A DNA stretch of 64,000 nucleotides from Pseudomonas sp. SID14000 (GCF_002165135.1 NZ_NFZQ01000002.1:248001-312000); one strand, 5' to 3'; shown: positions 34,626-43,751, numbered from the stretch's first letter. A program made the numbers and translations. Notes: generated from the sequence alone by a model not told the origin.

Positions 34626-34755
34626 TTACTTGGTCGGTTTCGCCAGGGCTCCAACTCGGCGATAAATCCACTCGGTTATGTCGCCCTTGGTGTGGCCCAG
34701 CACCTGGCCGCCGGCGGTGACTGCCTCTTTGACCGCCTCCGCCCTGCTTGCTACT
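34626..34755 (-). pseudogene. Tyrosine-recombinase (phage integrase) C-terminal remnant
   Basis: After an in-frame TAG at about 34760, the minus strand reads AEAVKEAVTAGGQVLGHTKG then DITEWIYRRVGALAKPTK and stop. LGHTK plus the tyrosine in IYRR match the box II end of phage integrases. The rest of the gene is absent; an unrelated ORF abuts it. Confidence 0.6.
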
Positions 34756-34760
34756 GAGCT

Positions 34761-35144
34761 CTAGCCGCAGCTTCTCAAGCCAAATTGCATCACTGACAAC
34801 TGCGCGGAAACCTGATCCGTAGGCTGGACCCAAACCTTGTCTCCCACCGTTTCCATGCGGTAGTTAATGGAAATAGCGCTGTCGTTCTTCCCGGTAATGT
34901 ACAGAACGGCCGATCCCTTCATGCCAAGCAACCCGTCAGAATCAAGGGCGACCGAGTCAATCCTGGCCACGGACCTGCAAGTGGCATTCATCTGCCCAAG
35001 ATTGGTAACGATTTGTGAGCCCAGCTGGCGGACCAGGTCCTCCCCGGTCTTTTCAAAGTCTGCGTGCCTCTTCCATTCGACAGCTGCATAGCCGGAACCA
35101 ACGAGCAGAATGATAAAAACACCAAGCTTTTTGATACGTGACAC
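34761..35144 (-). CDS. Hypothetical protein with N-terminal membrane anchor
   Basis: 127 residues from a GTG start at 35144 (GGGA upstream): a hydrophobic segment (KKLGVFIILLVGSGYAAVEW) then a hydrophilic domain with two cysteines (C56-type ATCRS and the C-terminal RSCG) that could form a periplasmic disulfide. No family recognised. It lies between phage remnants and may be a cargo gene. Confidence 0.5.
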   Translation of the reverse strand: MSRIKKLGVFIILLVGSGYAAVEWKRHADFEKTGEDLVRQLGSQIVTNLGQMNATCRSVARIDSVALDSDGLLGMKGSAVLYITGKNDSAISINYRMETVGDKVWVQPTDQVSAQLSVMQFGLRSCG

Positions 35145-35211
35145 TGGTGATCCCGATAGATGTAATTGGTGAATGCTGCTGCAGGGCCATGGCTACGAAA
35201 TTCGGGATAAA

Positions 35212-35480
35212 TCAGACTAGATAGGCGTTCCACACCAGCAGCACCCAGGCCGGGGCATAGGTTATGTCCCGGCGGATAAGCCGATCCTTATGCCTGGTGT
35301 TCTCCGAGATCTCGAAATGCTCTTCATCAGCGGCCTGCAGGCGTTTGATGCAGACGTGTCATCCTAGTAGAAGAGGTAGATCCCGTCACCCACAAAACCG
35401 CAGACGTTGATGTTCACGATCAGTGTGGTGCGTGATAGTGGGTTCCATCGATTGGCCTCGCCCGGGACCACCTTCAGTGC
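35212..35480 (-). pseudogene. S24/LexA-like phage repressor remnant
   Basis: Minus strand fragments in order: GRGQSMEPT (serine of the S24 peptidase), then in another frame TLIVNINVCGFVGDGIYLFY and stop, then CIKRLQAADEEHFEISENTR...WVLLVWNAYLV and stop. Together they follow the C-terminal half of CI-type repressors, broken by at least one frameshift and one stop. Confidence 0.6.
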
Positions 35481-35551
35481 TCTGCATGCGCAGCGCGCGG
35501 AGATGGATAATATTCTGCAGGGATTGCGTAAAGCTTGAGGTCTGTACTGTA

Positions 35552-35640
35552 CCTGTGGGAGCGGCTTCAGCCGCGAACACCGGCGCAGCCGGTGCCATGC
35601 ATCGCGTTGCATTCTTCGCGGGCATGCCCGCTCCCACAGG
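35552..35640. repeat. REPIN-type inverted pair
   Basis: Two opposed 'cctgtgggagcggctt'-type units around an inner 'accggcgcagccggt' palindrome; closely similar to the pairs at 15018 and 44391. Confidence 0.82.
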
Positions 35641-35642
35641 TT

Positions 35643-35828
35643 CTATTGCAGGGTCACTGGCTTCATGTCATCCGGTAATTGCCGAATAGCCGCCTCTATC
35701 CGCTCGATCGGTGCAGCGAGTTCGTCCGCTTCCTTGTCCTTGCCCTCCCTTCTCAGGCGATCGCGCTCAAGGCGCAGGTTAAGCAAATTTTTCTGCAGTT
35801 TCAGGGCCGAGGCATTGAACGGGTCCAT
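35643..35828 (-). CDS. Small coiled-coil protein, unknown function
   Basis: 61 residues, highly charged and helical, with heptad-like leucines (LKLQKNLLNLRLERDRLRRE) and a second helix IERIEAAIRQL. ATG 35828 with GAGAAAAG upstream. No known family; codon use is host-like. It abuts a REP pair downstream. Confidence 0.6.
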   Translation of the reverse strand: MDPFNASALKLQKNLLNLRLERDRLRREGKDKEADELAAPIERIEAAIRQLPDDMKPVTLQ

Positions 35829-36365
35829 GCTTTTCTCATGCTGTAGGCTTCCGTGCCGTTGTAGGAAAACTGGACCGTAGCAGCTCGATTTTGCTGGAGA
35901 AACTGAGGTTTCATACAGGCAAATCCCTCTACATCGATTCTTCCTACATTGCTCGGTAAAAGATCCTACAAACTACGTTTCAAGTCGTGTCTTTCAAACC
36001 TGGCTCAACGCCGCATGGTAGCTGGGAGCAAGCGGTTTTCGGTAATGCACGCCCTTAACGCGGCTCAATCCAAGGCATGCCGTGCTTTTCGAAATCTTAT
36101 GTAGCAATTGCTAACCCGCAACTACAGGTGATCTGCATCCACCATTGCCTGGGTGAACGTTTGCGGCGCTTGATGCCACCGCTGATCAGCCGGGGTAGCC
36201 CTACTTGCCAGTAGAGCGCTGCGCATAGGCTTCGGCCGGTGGGGGCGGGGCGCCGTTGGTGTCGTCCTCCAGGGGGTCGGTACGCCGAAAGATACAAACA
36301 CCGGATGGCAGCGAGTTTTACTGCTTCTGCTACGATCGCTAGCTTTCCCGGCCATGGAGAGGCCC
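35829..36365. other. Intergenic region without a supported gene
   Basis: 537 bases. Short open stretches exist on the minus strand (36097-36355) but none has a ribosome site or family similarity. The promoter of the SH3-like gene should be in the last ~100 bases. Confidence 0.5.
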
Positions 36366-36719
36366 GTGCATTACGTCGTGATTGAAACTCACCGCAGTGA
36401 GTACCCGCGGCCCATCCGCTTCGCCAGGGGCACCTTGCTGGACATCGGCCCGCGCTACGAGGGCGAGCCAGGGTGGCAGGACTGGTATCTGTGCACCTGC
36501 ACCGGCCAGGAACCCGGCTGGGTGCCGGCCCAATTGATCGAGCGGCTCAGCGTGTGCCAGGGCAGGGCGCTGGACCACTACTCGGCGCATGAGCTGGATG
36601 TCGACCCGGGGCAGTTGGTGCAGATGGTGCATCAGCTCAATGGCTGGGTCTGGTGTCGGCGCCATGGCAATGGCGAGCTTGGCTGGTTGCCTGCGCAGAA
36701 GCTTCAGCGGCTGACTTGA
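36366..36719 (+). CDS. SH3-domain-like protein
   Basis: 117 residues with two SH3-like repeats: DWYLCTCTGQEPGWVPAQLIERL (residues ~38-60) and a C-terminal half ending GWLPAQKLQRLT; the W-x-P motif at each repeat end is a mark of the variant SH3 fold. Ligand unknown. I chose the GTG at 36366 because GGAGAGG lies just upstream; an in-frame ATG at 36354 has no ribosome site. It converges with the isochorismatase-fold gene, the two stops overlapping (36704-36719). Confidence 0.75.
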   Translation: MHYVVIETHRSEYPRPIRFARGTLLDIGPRYEGEPGWQDWYLCTCTGQEPGWVPAQLIERLSVCQGRALDHYSAHELDVDPGQLVQMVHQLNGWVWCRRHGNGELGWLPAQKLQRLT

Positions 36720-37282
36720 AGCGCGCCATCAATCAGTACCTGCTCTGTGCGCAGGATCCGCGCGTAATCCAGTGCCAGGTTGCTCAGCGACAGCGCATGT
36801 ACATCCTCAGCGGGCCACAGCCGGCCTTGCAGGTCGTACTGGTCAAAGGTGAAACAGGCGTCTTCAACCACCACCACATCGAAACCGAGGTTGCCCGCCG
36901 AGCGTGCGCTGGATTCCACGGAATTGTTGGTAATCACCCCGGCGATGACCAGTTCGTTGATGCTGCGCGTGTGCAGCCATCGCTCCAGGCCGGAGTTGGC
37001 GAAGGCATCGGGCACATGTTTGTCGAACACTGTTTCGCTGGCCAGCGGGGTGAATGCGGGCTGGAATTCGCAACCGGGCTGGCCCGGCCAGAACACCGAG
37101 TCCACCGAGCGGGACAGGTGGCGCACATGTACCACCGGGCGTCCTGACCGACGCCATGCCGCCAGCAGTTCGCCCATATGTACTTCTGCCTCGGGGTTGT
37201 TGCGCCGGCCCAGGCGCGGGTGGTGGATGCCGGCCTGAAGGTCGATCAACAACAGTGCTGCGTTGGTCGCGAAAGCAGTCAT
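36704..37282 (-). CDS. Isochorismatase-fold hydrolase with Ser at the catalytic Cys position
   Basis: 192-residue cysteine-hydrolase-family protein (MTAFATNAALLLIDLQAGI). The Asp (in IDLQ) and Lys (in VFDKHVPDAF) of the triad are present, but the loop that normally reads G-V-x-T-N-x-C reads GVITNNSVESSAR: serine replaces the nucleophilic cysteine. I checked the codon (TCC on the coding strand). It may be inactive or use serine. ATG 37282 is the family start; an open extension upstream is not conserved. Stand-alone, convergent with the SH3-like gene. Confidence 0.82.
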   Translation of the reverse strand: MTAFATNAALLLIDLQAGIHHPRLGRRNNPEAEVHMGELLAAWRRSGRPVVHVRHLSRSVDSVFWPGQPGCEFQPAFTPLASETVFDKHVPDAFANSGLERWLHTRSINELVIAGVITNNSVESSARSAGNLGFDVVVVEDACFTFDQYDLQGRLWPAEDVHALSLSNLALDYARILRTEQVLIDGALQVSR

Positions 37283-37500
37283 GGTGGGATGGCACTCCTT
37301 GGCGGGGGGGCAAGCACTTGAACCTAGCACAGCGTGGATGACTGCAAAAATTGCTGTCACGCATAGGGGGCGACTGCGCTGCTCTTGTGGGAGCGGCGCT
37401 TCGCATCTGATCCGCTTTTTTTCCACAAACCTGAATCTGTAACCGTATCAGCCCACGCCCGACAATATGCCCATTCCCGCATACACTTGTAGAGGTTCCA
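37283..37500. other. Intergenic region with REP fragment
   Basis: A solitary REP half ('tgtgggagcggcgcttcgc', ~37387) lies between divergent genes; nothing else supported. Confidence 0.5.
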
Positions 37501-37584
37501 ATGGGCAAGCTTGCGCTATTCCTGGGTGGTTTTCTGCTGCTGACCATTCTGATTGGTATTCTTGGCACCATTCCGCCAAGCTGA
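37501..37584 (+). CDS. 27-residue hydrophobic small protein
   Basis: ATG 37501 with AGAGG 6 bases upstream opens 27 codons: MGKLALFLGGFLLL then TILIGILGTIPPS and stop. It is one transmembrane helix with a Lys near the N-terminus and no other domain. The good ribosome site and clean helix suggest a real small membrane protein; no family known to me. Confidence 0.55.
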   Translation: MGKLALFLGGFLLLTILIGILGTIPPS

Positions 37585-37809
37585 CGTTCATCATCCACAG
37601 TCCCGCGGCCTGCCTGTCTTTCGGGCGGGCCCATTCCTCTTGGTTGTTGGCCGATTCACCCTACCGATTTGTACGATAAGTCATTCTTTGCACTGGGAAA
37701 TCTGTCCACAAAAAACGTGGGTAGGTCTGTGGATAAAGTGCTGCAAGCCAGGTCTGCAGCGGGCTCTGTTAAATTGAGCAGAATTTGAACAGCCGTTTCA
37801 GGGGGCGTT
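37585..37809. other. Intergenic, nothing supported
   Basis: 225 bases between the small membrane protein and the LysR stop. A weak palindrome (gggcctgcctg...cgggcgggccc, ~37609-37631) may end the small transcript. Confidence 0.4.
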
Positions 37810-38715
37810 TCAGTAGGCCAGGCCAGCGTGGCGCAGGGCCGCCAGCAGGTCGCGTACCCTCGCCGGTAGCTCGCCAGCGGGGTACACGGCATGCATCTGC
37901 GGGTCCTGGCCGTTGCTGGAGGTCAGACGGTATTGCGGGCATACCCGCACCAGCCGCCCGGCCTTGACCTGCGCTTCGCCAACCCAGGCGGCCAGGCGGG
38001 CAATGCCGGCGCCCGCCAGGGTGCTGTGGTACACCGCGTCGCCTGAGTCCAGGCGCAACCTGGGCCTGGGGCGCAGGCTGGTAATCTGGCCGTCGCGGCA
38101 GAAGTGCCAGGCCTTGAGTATGCGCGGGGCAGTGTGCAGGATCAGCGCATGGCCTTCGAGGTCCTCAGGTTGTTGTGGCGTGCCGGCCAGGGCCAGGTAT
38201 TCAGGGCTCGCATACAGGTGGCGTCGGTAATCCCACAGCGGGTAGCCGATCAGCTCGCTGGACTGCGGGAAGGCACCGCGCACCACGAAATCGAACTTGC
38301 CTTGCAGCGGGTCCAGGGCCCCGTCGCTGTACTGCACGTCCAGGGTTACCTGGGGATAGCAGCGGGAAAACTCGGCAAGCACCTGGGGCAGCACATGTTC
38401 ACCCAGCACCTGCGGTACGGCGAAGCGGATCCAGCCTTGTGCACTGCCGCTGAGTGCGGCCAGTTCATCGGCGGCATCACGTTGCACATCCAGCAAGCGT
38501 TCGGCGTGGGGCAGCAGACGCTCACCGGCTTCGGTCAGGGTTACGGCATTGGCATTGCGGTTGAGCAGTTTGCTCCCCGCATTGTCTTCCAGGGTTTGTA
38601 CCGCGCGTGTTACCGCGCTGGGTGAGCGCCCCAGTGCGCGGGCTGCGGCAACGAAGCTGCGCTTGTGCGCCACGCTGACGAACGCCTGGATTTCCCGCAG
38701 CATGTCCAATGCCAT
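37810..38715 (-). CDS. LysR-type transcriptional regulator
   Basis: 301 residues: N-terminal winged helix-turn-helix (MLREIQAFVSVAHKRSFVAA, ALGRSPSAVTRAVQTLED) and a LysR substrate-binding domain. ATG 38715 with GAGGAG upstream. It is divergent from a TSUP transporter gene 98 bases away, so that gene is the likely target, by the common LTTR layout. Effector unknown. Confidence 0.9.
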   Translation of the reverse strand: MALDMLREIQAFVSVAHKRSFVAAARALGRSPSAVTRAVQTLEDNAGSKLLNRNANAVTLTEAGERLLPHAERLLDVQRDAADELAALSGSAQGWIRFAVPQVLGEHVLPQVLAEFSRCYPQVTLDVQYSDGALDPLQGKFDFVVRGAFPQSSELIGYPLWDYRRHLYASPEYLALAGTPQQPEDLEGHALILHTAPRILKAWHFCRDGQITSLRPRPRLRLDSGDAVYHSTLAGAGIARLAAWVGEAQVKAGRLVRVCPQYRLTSSNGQDPQMHAVYPAGELPARVRDLLAALRHAGLAY

Positions 38716-38813
38716 TGCCTGCTCCTCGTTGCAGTTTTCGCAATGTGGCATTTCAACACAAGCGCAGCACTTTGATTAGCCTTGCAGGCGTCTTCACTGC
38801 CTGGAACCGCGTC

Positions 38814-39575
38814 ATGATGGATATCGCTGTGCTTTCCGTGTTCGCCTTCGCCGCAGGGCTGATCGACGCTGCCGTGGGTGGCGGCGGGCTGATCCAGATC
38901 CCGGCCTTGTTCAACGTGCTGCCTACCGCGCAACCGGCGGCATTGCTCGGTAGCAACAAGCTGGCGTCGGTGTGTGGCACGGCCTTCGCTGCGCGCTCGT
39001 TCATCCGCAGGGTGACGCTGGACTGGGGGTTGATCGTGCCGGCTGCGCTCAGCGCCTTCCTCATGTCGTTTGCCGGTGCCGCCACGGTGTCGCTGGTACC
39101 GCCCAGCGTGATGCGCCCGGCCGTGCTGGTGCTGATCGTGCTGATGGCCATCTACACCTTCTGCAAGAAGGACTTCGGCACCCTGCACAAACCCGCAAAG
39201 ATCGGCCGCAAGGAGCAGTGCCTGGCGGTGCTGATCGGTGGTGCAATCGGCTTTTACGATGGGTTGTTCGGGCCGGGTACCGGCAGCTTCCTGATCTTCC
39301 TGTTCATCCGCTTCTTCGCCTTGGACTTCCTGCATGCCTCGGCGTCGGCCAAGGTGGTGAACATCGCCACCAACCTGGCTGCGCTGGTGTTCTTCGTGCC
39401 ATCGGGCAATGTGCTCTACGCCATCGCCTTGCCCATGGCGGTGTGCAACATCCTCGGCGCGCTGACCGGCACCTGGCTGGCAGTGCGCAAGGGTGCGGGC
39501 TTTGTCCGCGGGCTGTTCCTGGTGCTGTTGTGCGTGCTGATCGCCAAGTTGTCGTGGGACTTGCTGGCCGGCTAG
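38814..39575 (+). CDS. TSUP family transporter (TauE/SafE)
   Basis: 253-residue membrane protein with about eight hydrophobic helices and the paired TSUP motifs: GLIDAAVGGGGLIQIPAL (residues ~14-31) and GFYDGLFGPGTGSFLIFLF in the second half. The family moves sulfite, sulfoacetate or related organosulfur anions. ATG at 38814 (MMDIAVLSV; the second ATG is equally possible). Likely regulated by the divergent LysR protein. Confidence 0.9.
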   Translation: MMDIAVLSVFAFAAGLIDAAVGGGGLIQIPALFNVLPTAQPAALLGSNKLASVCGTAFAARSFIRRVTLDWGLIVPAALSAFLMSFAGAATVSLVPPSVMRPAVLVLIVLMAIYTFCKKDFGTLHKPAKIGRKEQCLAVLIGGAIGFYDGLFGPGTGSFLIFLFIRFFALDFLHASASAKVVNIATNLAALVFFVPSGNVLYAIALPMAVCNILGALTGTWLAVRKGAGFVRGLFLVLLCVLIAKLSWDLLAG

Positions 39576-39576
39576 T

Positions 39577-40986
39577 TCACATCACCTGGCGTTGCGGTTC
39601 GGCCTGCTCGACGCGGTTGCGGCCATGGGCCTTGGCCCGGTAAAGCGCCTGATCGGCGCGCGCCAGCAGTTCGTCGATGGTGGGGGCAGGCATGTCGGCG
39701 GCGCAACCGGCCAGGCCGATACTGACGGTAATCTGCAGGTGCTGGTCGGCCTGCACCACATGCAGGTCCTGCACGGCGCGGCGCAGGCGTTCGGCGGTGA
39801 ACTTGGCCCTGTCTGGCGCAAGGCCCGGGAGGACCACGACGAATTCCTCGCCGCCCAGGCGGGCTAACAGTTCGCCATCGTGCAACTGGTCCTGCAGGGT
39901 GCCGGCAAACTGGCGCAGCACCTGGTCACCGACCGCATGGCCGTAAGCATCATTGATCGACTTGAAGTGGTCGATATCCAGCATCATCAGGGTCAGCGGC
40001 AGTGCCTGGGCGTGTTGCTGGCGGCTGTCGAGCAGTGCGTTGGCGCGGCGGGTGAAGGCGCTGCGGGTGAGCACGCCAGTGAGATGGTCGATGGTGGCCT
40101 GATGTGCCAGACGGGCCATCAGGCTGCGGTTGGCCTGGCTGACGCAGGCCACCACCAACGGCCCGAGCACCAGCATGGCGATGCCCAGGCGCGCCGACAT
40201 CAGCGTGGACACCCCAGGCTCGCTCTGTGGCACGCTGAAATGCATGAGGTTTTGCGCCACCGCCACGATCAGTGTGCTGCCGGCTGTGAGTGTCAGCAGT
40301 GAGACCAGGAACGGTGAGTAGGTCCAGGCACACCACAGCAGCGCGGCAATCGGGAAGGCAATGGCCCCGGGGCCGCCGAAGGCAATGCTGAACGCCAGCG
40401 AGGCCAGCAGCACCAGCAACGGCGCCAGGCGTATGGCCTGGGCGCCACCGCGTATCAGGGCTCGCGCCGAGGGCGCCGTCAGCAGTACTGGTAGCACCAG
40501 TATGCTGGTCGAGAACTGCTCACTGAACCAGGCCAGCCAGGTGGCGCGCAAGGACTGTTCGAACCATGGCGTGGCCATTACTGCCGCCATGCTGGCCGCC
40601 ACTATCGCCGCGGTGGCAGAGGCGCCGAACACGCTGAGCACGCCGTGGGGTGTACGCATGCGCCGGTGCAGGCGCGGCAAGCGCGAGAGCAGCAGCCAGA
40701 GGGTGAGCACCACGCCCAGGTTGCAAAGGTTGAACCACAAGGCCGGTACCCAGGCGCTGCCGCACAACAGGTCGGCGCCGACCATGGCCAGCCAGACCAG
40801 GGCGAAGCCCGTCAGCGTGGCTTGGCGGGGGTAGCGCAGCAGCACCCCGGCTAGTACTGCATTGACCGGCCAGAACAGCGACAGGGATTCGATCGGGCGG
40901 GCCAGGATACCGCCCAGGGTGAGGGCAAAGGTCAGGCCGAGCAGAACGACGTAGTGCAAAAAGCGCGATTGGGCGGGAAAAACCAT
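39577..40986 (-). CDS. Diguanylate cyclase with MASE1-like membrane domain
   Basis: 469 residues: an integral N-terminal sensor with about eight helices and the LFWPVNAVLAGVLLRYP segment of MASE1-type domains, then a GGDEF domain with active-site RLGGEEFVVVLPG. A metal/substrate segment (MMLDIDHFKSINDAYGH) is intact, so it should make cyclic di-GMP. An RxxD inhibitory site upstream of GGEEF is not obvious. ATG 40986 fits the first helix; an earlier GTG at 41139, just behind the transporter stop, is possible. Probably co-transcribed with the SLC13-type gene. Confidence 0.88.
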   Translation of the reverse strand: MVFPAQSRFLHYVVLLGLTFALTLGGILARPIESLSLFWPVNAVLAGVLLRYPRQATLTGFALVWLAMVGADLLCGSAWVPALWFNLCNLGVVLTLWLLLSRLPRLHRRMRTPHGVLSVFGASATAAIVAASMAAVMATPWFEQSLRATWLAWFSEQFSTSILVLPVLLTAPSARALIRGGAQAIRLAPLLVLLASLAFSIAFGGPGAIAFPIAALLWCAWTYSPFLVSLLTLTAGSTLIVAVAQNLMHFSVPQSEPGVSTLMSARLGIAMLVLGPLVVACVSQANRSLMARLAHQATIDHLTGVLTRSAFTRRANALLDSRQQHAQALPLTLMMLDIDHFKSINDAYGHAVGDQVLRQFAGTLQDQLHDGELLARLGGEEFVVVLPGLAPDRAKFTAERLRRAVQDLHVVQADQHLQITVSIGLAGCAADMPAPTIDELLARADQALYRAKAHGRNRVEQAEPQRQVM

Positions 40987-41140
40987 GGGCTCGACCGGCA
41001 AAGCGGAAACGAAATCCAGGACAACGGCTTGAAGCACCTGGGGCAATTGCGCACAAGTGTGTTTCGCCAAGGTACTTGATGTCAATCTGCCGCGATCGGT
41101 CGAGATAATGCCAAATTGCCTCCATTCGTTGCCAATCACC

Positions 41141-42970
41141 TCACAGCCCGAAGAACCACGGCACCATCAACACGGTCACCAGCATTACCAGCACGGTGAA
41201 CGGCACGCCGACTTTGACGAAGTCGGCGAAGCGGTATTGCCCTGGGCCCAGTACCAGCGTGTTGACCGGCGATGACACCGGCGTCATGAACGCTGCCGAG
41301 GCGGCCAGCGCTACGGTCATGGCAAACGGGTAGGGCGACATGCCCAGCTGCGCGGCGGTGCTGACGGCCACTGGTGCCATCAGTACCGCGGTGGCCGTGT
41401 TGGAGATGAACAGGCCGATCAGCGCCGTGACCGCGAACAGGCAGGCAAGGATGGCGCTAGGGCCGGCACCGCCCAGCACGCTGACCAGGCCGCCCACCGC
41501 CAGGTCGATGCCGCCGGTTTTCTGCAGTGCCTGGGCAAAGGGCAGCATGCCGACGATCAGCACCAGGCTTTGCCAGTGGATGGCCCGGTAGGCGCTGTTC
41601 ATGTCGATGCAGCGGCCTGCGCCCATCAGCAGGCAGCCGATCAGCGCGGCAATGACGTTGGGTACTGCGCCGCTGACCATCAACCCGACCATCACTGTCA
41701 GGCTCAGCAACGCCTGTGGTGCGCGGGTGCGGGCGGGCGCGACCAGGTCGATTTCTGCGGGCAGGCTCAGTACCAGGAAGTCCTTGGGCTTGCTTTGCAA
41801 CTGGCGCACGGCTTTCCATGGGCCGACTACCAGCAGGGTGTCGCCCAGGCGCAGCTTTTCTTCCACCAGTTGTTCTTCGATCGCCTCCTGCTCGCGGCGC
41901 AAGCCGACTACGTTGAGGTCGAAGCGAGTGCGGAAGGCCAGCTCGAGGATGCTCTTGCCGAGCAGTTTCGAGCCTGGTGGCAGCGAGACCTCGGCCATGC
42001 CCAGTTCCTGGGACTGGTCGATGAAGTAGGCGGCCTTGAAGTGCAGCGGCTCCAGTTGCATGCTTTGGCACAGGCTGCGCAGGTCGTCGTGGTTGGCGAA
42101 CAGGTCTAGCAGCAGCACGTCGCCCTGGTGCAGCACGGTGTTGGAGTCGGCGGCGATCACCCGGGTGGTGAACTTGTGCTGGCGCTCGATGCCGATCACG
42201 TTGGCGCCATGCCGGGTGCGCAGCTCCAGTTCGCCCAAGGTGTGGCCGATCAGCGGCGAGTGGGGGCGGATGCGCAGGCGCCGCTCACGGCCGTTGAGCT
42301 TGTAGTCCAGCACCAGGTCCAGCAGGGTGCGGCGGCTTTCCACACGGCCATCTTTGCGCACTTCGCCATTCAGCCAGTGCCGGGTCAGCAGCATGTAGCC
42401 GATGCCCAGCACCAGCACCACCAGGCCAAACGGGGTGAAGCTGAAGAAGCTGAAGCCCGCTTCACCATGGCGCACCAGTTCGCTGTGCACCACCACGTTG
42501 GGCGGCGTGGCCACCAGGCTGAGCATGCCACTGATCAGGCCGGCGAATGCCAGCGGCATCATCAGGCGGCTGGGCGAAATCTGCAGGCGGGCGGCGATGC
42601 TCAGTACCACCGGAATGAAGATGGCCACCACGCCGGTGGAGCTCATCATCGAACCCAGCCCCGCCACGGCCACCATCAGCAGTACCAGCAGGCGGGCCTC
42701 GCTGTTGCCGGCCCGCTCGCTCATCCATTCGCCGATGCGGTAGGCAATGCCGGTGCGCACCAGGCCTTCACCGATCACGAACAGGGCGGCGATCAGCACC
42801 ACGTTGGGGTCACTGAAGCCGGCCAGCGCCTGCTCCACGGTAAGGATGCCCGATAACGGCAGGGCGAGGATCACCAGTAGCGCGACCACGTCCATGCGTG
42901 GGCGATTGATGACGAACAGAACGATGACGATGGCCAGCAGGCCGAGGACCCAGAGCAGCTCTTGGTTCAT
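41141..42970 (-). CDS. SLC13/DASS-type transporter with TrkA-C domains
   Basis: 609-residue protein. Two transmembrane halves (residues ~1-205 and ~395-609) flank a soluble block with two RCK/TrkA-C units ([23 protein letters not shown] and [23 protein letters not shown]). The hairpins [12 protein letters not shown] and the C-terminal [17 protein letters not shown] are DASS family sites. Such proteins move dicarboxylates, sulfate or similar anions with Na+. ATG 42970; AAGGA lies rather far (14 bases) upstream. Confidence 0.87.
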   Translation of the reverse strand: MNQELLWVLGLLAIVIVLFVINRPRMDVVALLVILALPLSGILTVEQALAGFSDPNVVLIAALFVIGEGLVRTGIAYRIGEWMSERAGNSEARLLVLLMVAVAGLGSMMSSTGVVAIFIPVVLSIAARLQISPSRLMMPLAFAGLISGMLSLVATPPNVVVHSELVRHGEAGFSFFSFTPFGLVVLVLGIGYMLLTRHWLNGEVRKDGRVESRRTLLDLVLDYKLNGRERRLRIRPHSPLIGHTLGELELRTRHGANVIGIERQHKFTTRVIAADSNTVLHQGDVLLLDLFANHDDLRSLCQSMQLEPLHFKAAYFIDQSQELGMAEVSLPPGSKLLGKSILELAFRTRFDLNVVGLRREQEAIEEQLVEEKLRLGDTLLVVGPWKAVRQLQSKPKDFLVLSLPAEIDLVAPARTRAPQALLSLTVMVGLMVSGAVPNVIAALIGCLLMGAGRCIDMNSAYRAIHWQSLVLIVGMLPFAQALQKTGGIDLAVGGLVSVLGGAGPSAILACLFAVTALIGLFISNTATAVLMAPVAVSTAAQLGMSPYPFAMTVALAASAAFMTPVSSPVNTLVLGPGQYRFADFVKVGVPFTVLVMLVTVLMVPWFFGL

Positions 42971-43065
42971 GGGGAGGGGGTGTTCCTTCACACAGAGGCA
43001 CGATAGACAGTAGCAGCGAGTGTGCCGGATTGTGCTGAAGGAGGTGTTGATGTGCTGCAAGGAAA

Positions 43066-43084
43066 GGGGCTGCGTAGCAGCCCC
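43066..43084 (-). terminator. Hairpin after glycine-zipper gene
   Basis: Perfect 8-bp stem ggggctgc/gcagcccc with 3-base loop, followed in the minus direction by TTTCCTT; 12 bases after the gene's stop. Confidence 0.65.
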
Positions 43085-43096
43085 GGAGTCATCGGA

Positions 43097-43483
43097 TCAG
43101 TGACGGTGACGGTGACGGTGCTTGCCGTTGTTGTCGCCCAGGTGGTTGCCGATGGCACCACCGGCCGCGCCACCCAGGCCGGCACCCACGGTGGAGCCAG
43201 TCTTGCCGCCCACCGCGCCGCCCAGCAGCGAACCGCCGGCCGAGCCCAGGCCACCGCCGATGGCGGCTTCGGTACGGTTACCCTTGCGTGCACCTACCGC
43301 ACTGCCGGCTGCGCCGCCGAGGCCGGCGCCGATGGCCGCCCCCGTTTTGCCGCCGATCTGTTGACCGACAACGTTACCCAGAACACCACCCAGGCCACCG
43401 CCAATGGCGGCGGTACCGTCACCGGCGAAAGCGCCCTGGCACAGCAGCAGGCCGAGGGCAAGGGAAGGCAGAGTCAGACGCAT
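43097..43483 (-). CDS. Secreted glycine-zipper protein with His-rich tail
   Basis: 128 residues: signal peptide (MRLTLPSLALGLLLCQGAFA), then repeated GGGLGG, GAGLGGAAG and GGAVGGKTG blocks characteristic of glycine-zipper membrane segments, and the C-terminal HRHRHRH. The tail suggests metal binding. Typical of small envelope proteins; no function proven. Its neighbour on the same strand is a His/Asp-rich lipoprotein. Confidence 0.8.
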   Translation of the reverse strand: MRLTLPSLALGLLLCQGAFAGDGTAAIGGGLGGVLGNVVGQQIGGKTGAAIGAGLGGAAGSAVGARKGNRTEAAIGGGLGSAGGSLLGGAVGGKTGSTVGAGLGGAAGGAIGNHLGDNNGKHRHRHRH

Positions 43484-43556
43484 GATACGAACCTCAAAGG
43501 AATCATCAGGTTAAGGTGCCGCGCAACGGGCGGCGGCTCAGGGTTGAAAAGACGTT

Positions 43557-43751
43557 TTAGCGGTAGTAGCGGTCACCACGGTATCGACGATAGTCATCAT
43601 CATCGTCGTCGTCACGGTCATGCCGATGGTGGTGGCGATGGTCACGATCACGGTCACGCCAGCCATCGTCGTCGTCATGGTAGCGATGGCTATGGCACCC
43701 TGCGGTCAGCAGGACAACGGCGATTAGCGAAAGGCTTGCAAGACGGGTCAT
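43557..43751 (-). CDS. Small His/Asp-rich lipoprotein
   Basis: 64 residues with a lipobox (LLTAGC) after MTRLASLSLIAVV, then an extremely charged tail with runs of DRDRDH, HHHRHDR and seven consecutive Asp. ATG 43751 has AAGGAT upstream; the frame extends further but without a signal peptide. Probably an envelope lipoprotein with metal-binding ability; no family known. Confidence 0.7.
   Translation of the reverse strand: MTRLASLSLIAVVLLTAGCHSHRYHDDDDGWRDRDRDHRHHHRHDRDDDDDDDYRRYRGDRYYR

Larger units (their letters stand above)
35145..35642. other. Gap with phage repressor remnant and REP pair
   Basis: No intact gene. It contains the repressor remnant (35212-35480) and the REP pair at 35552-35640. 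Confidence 0.6.
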
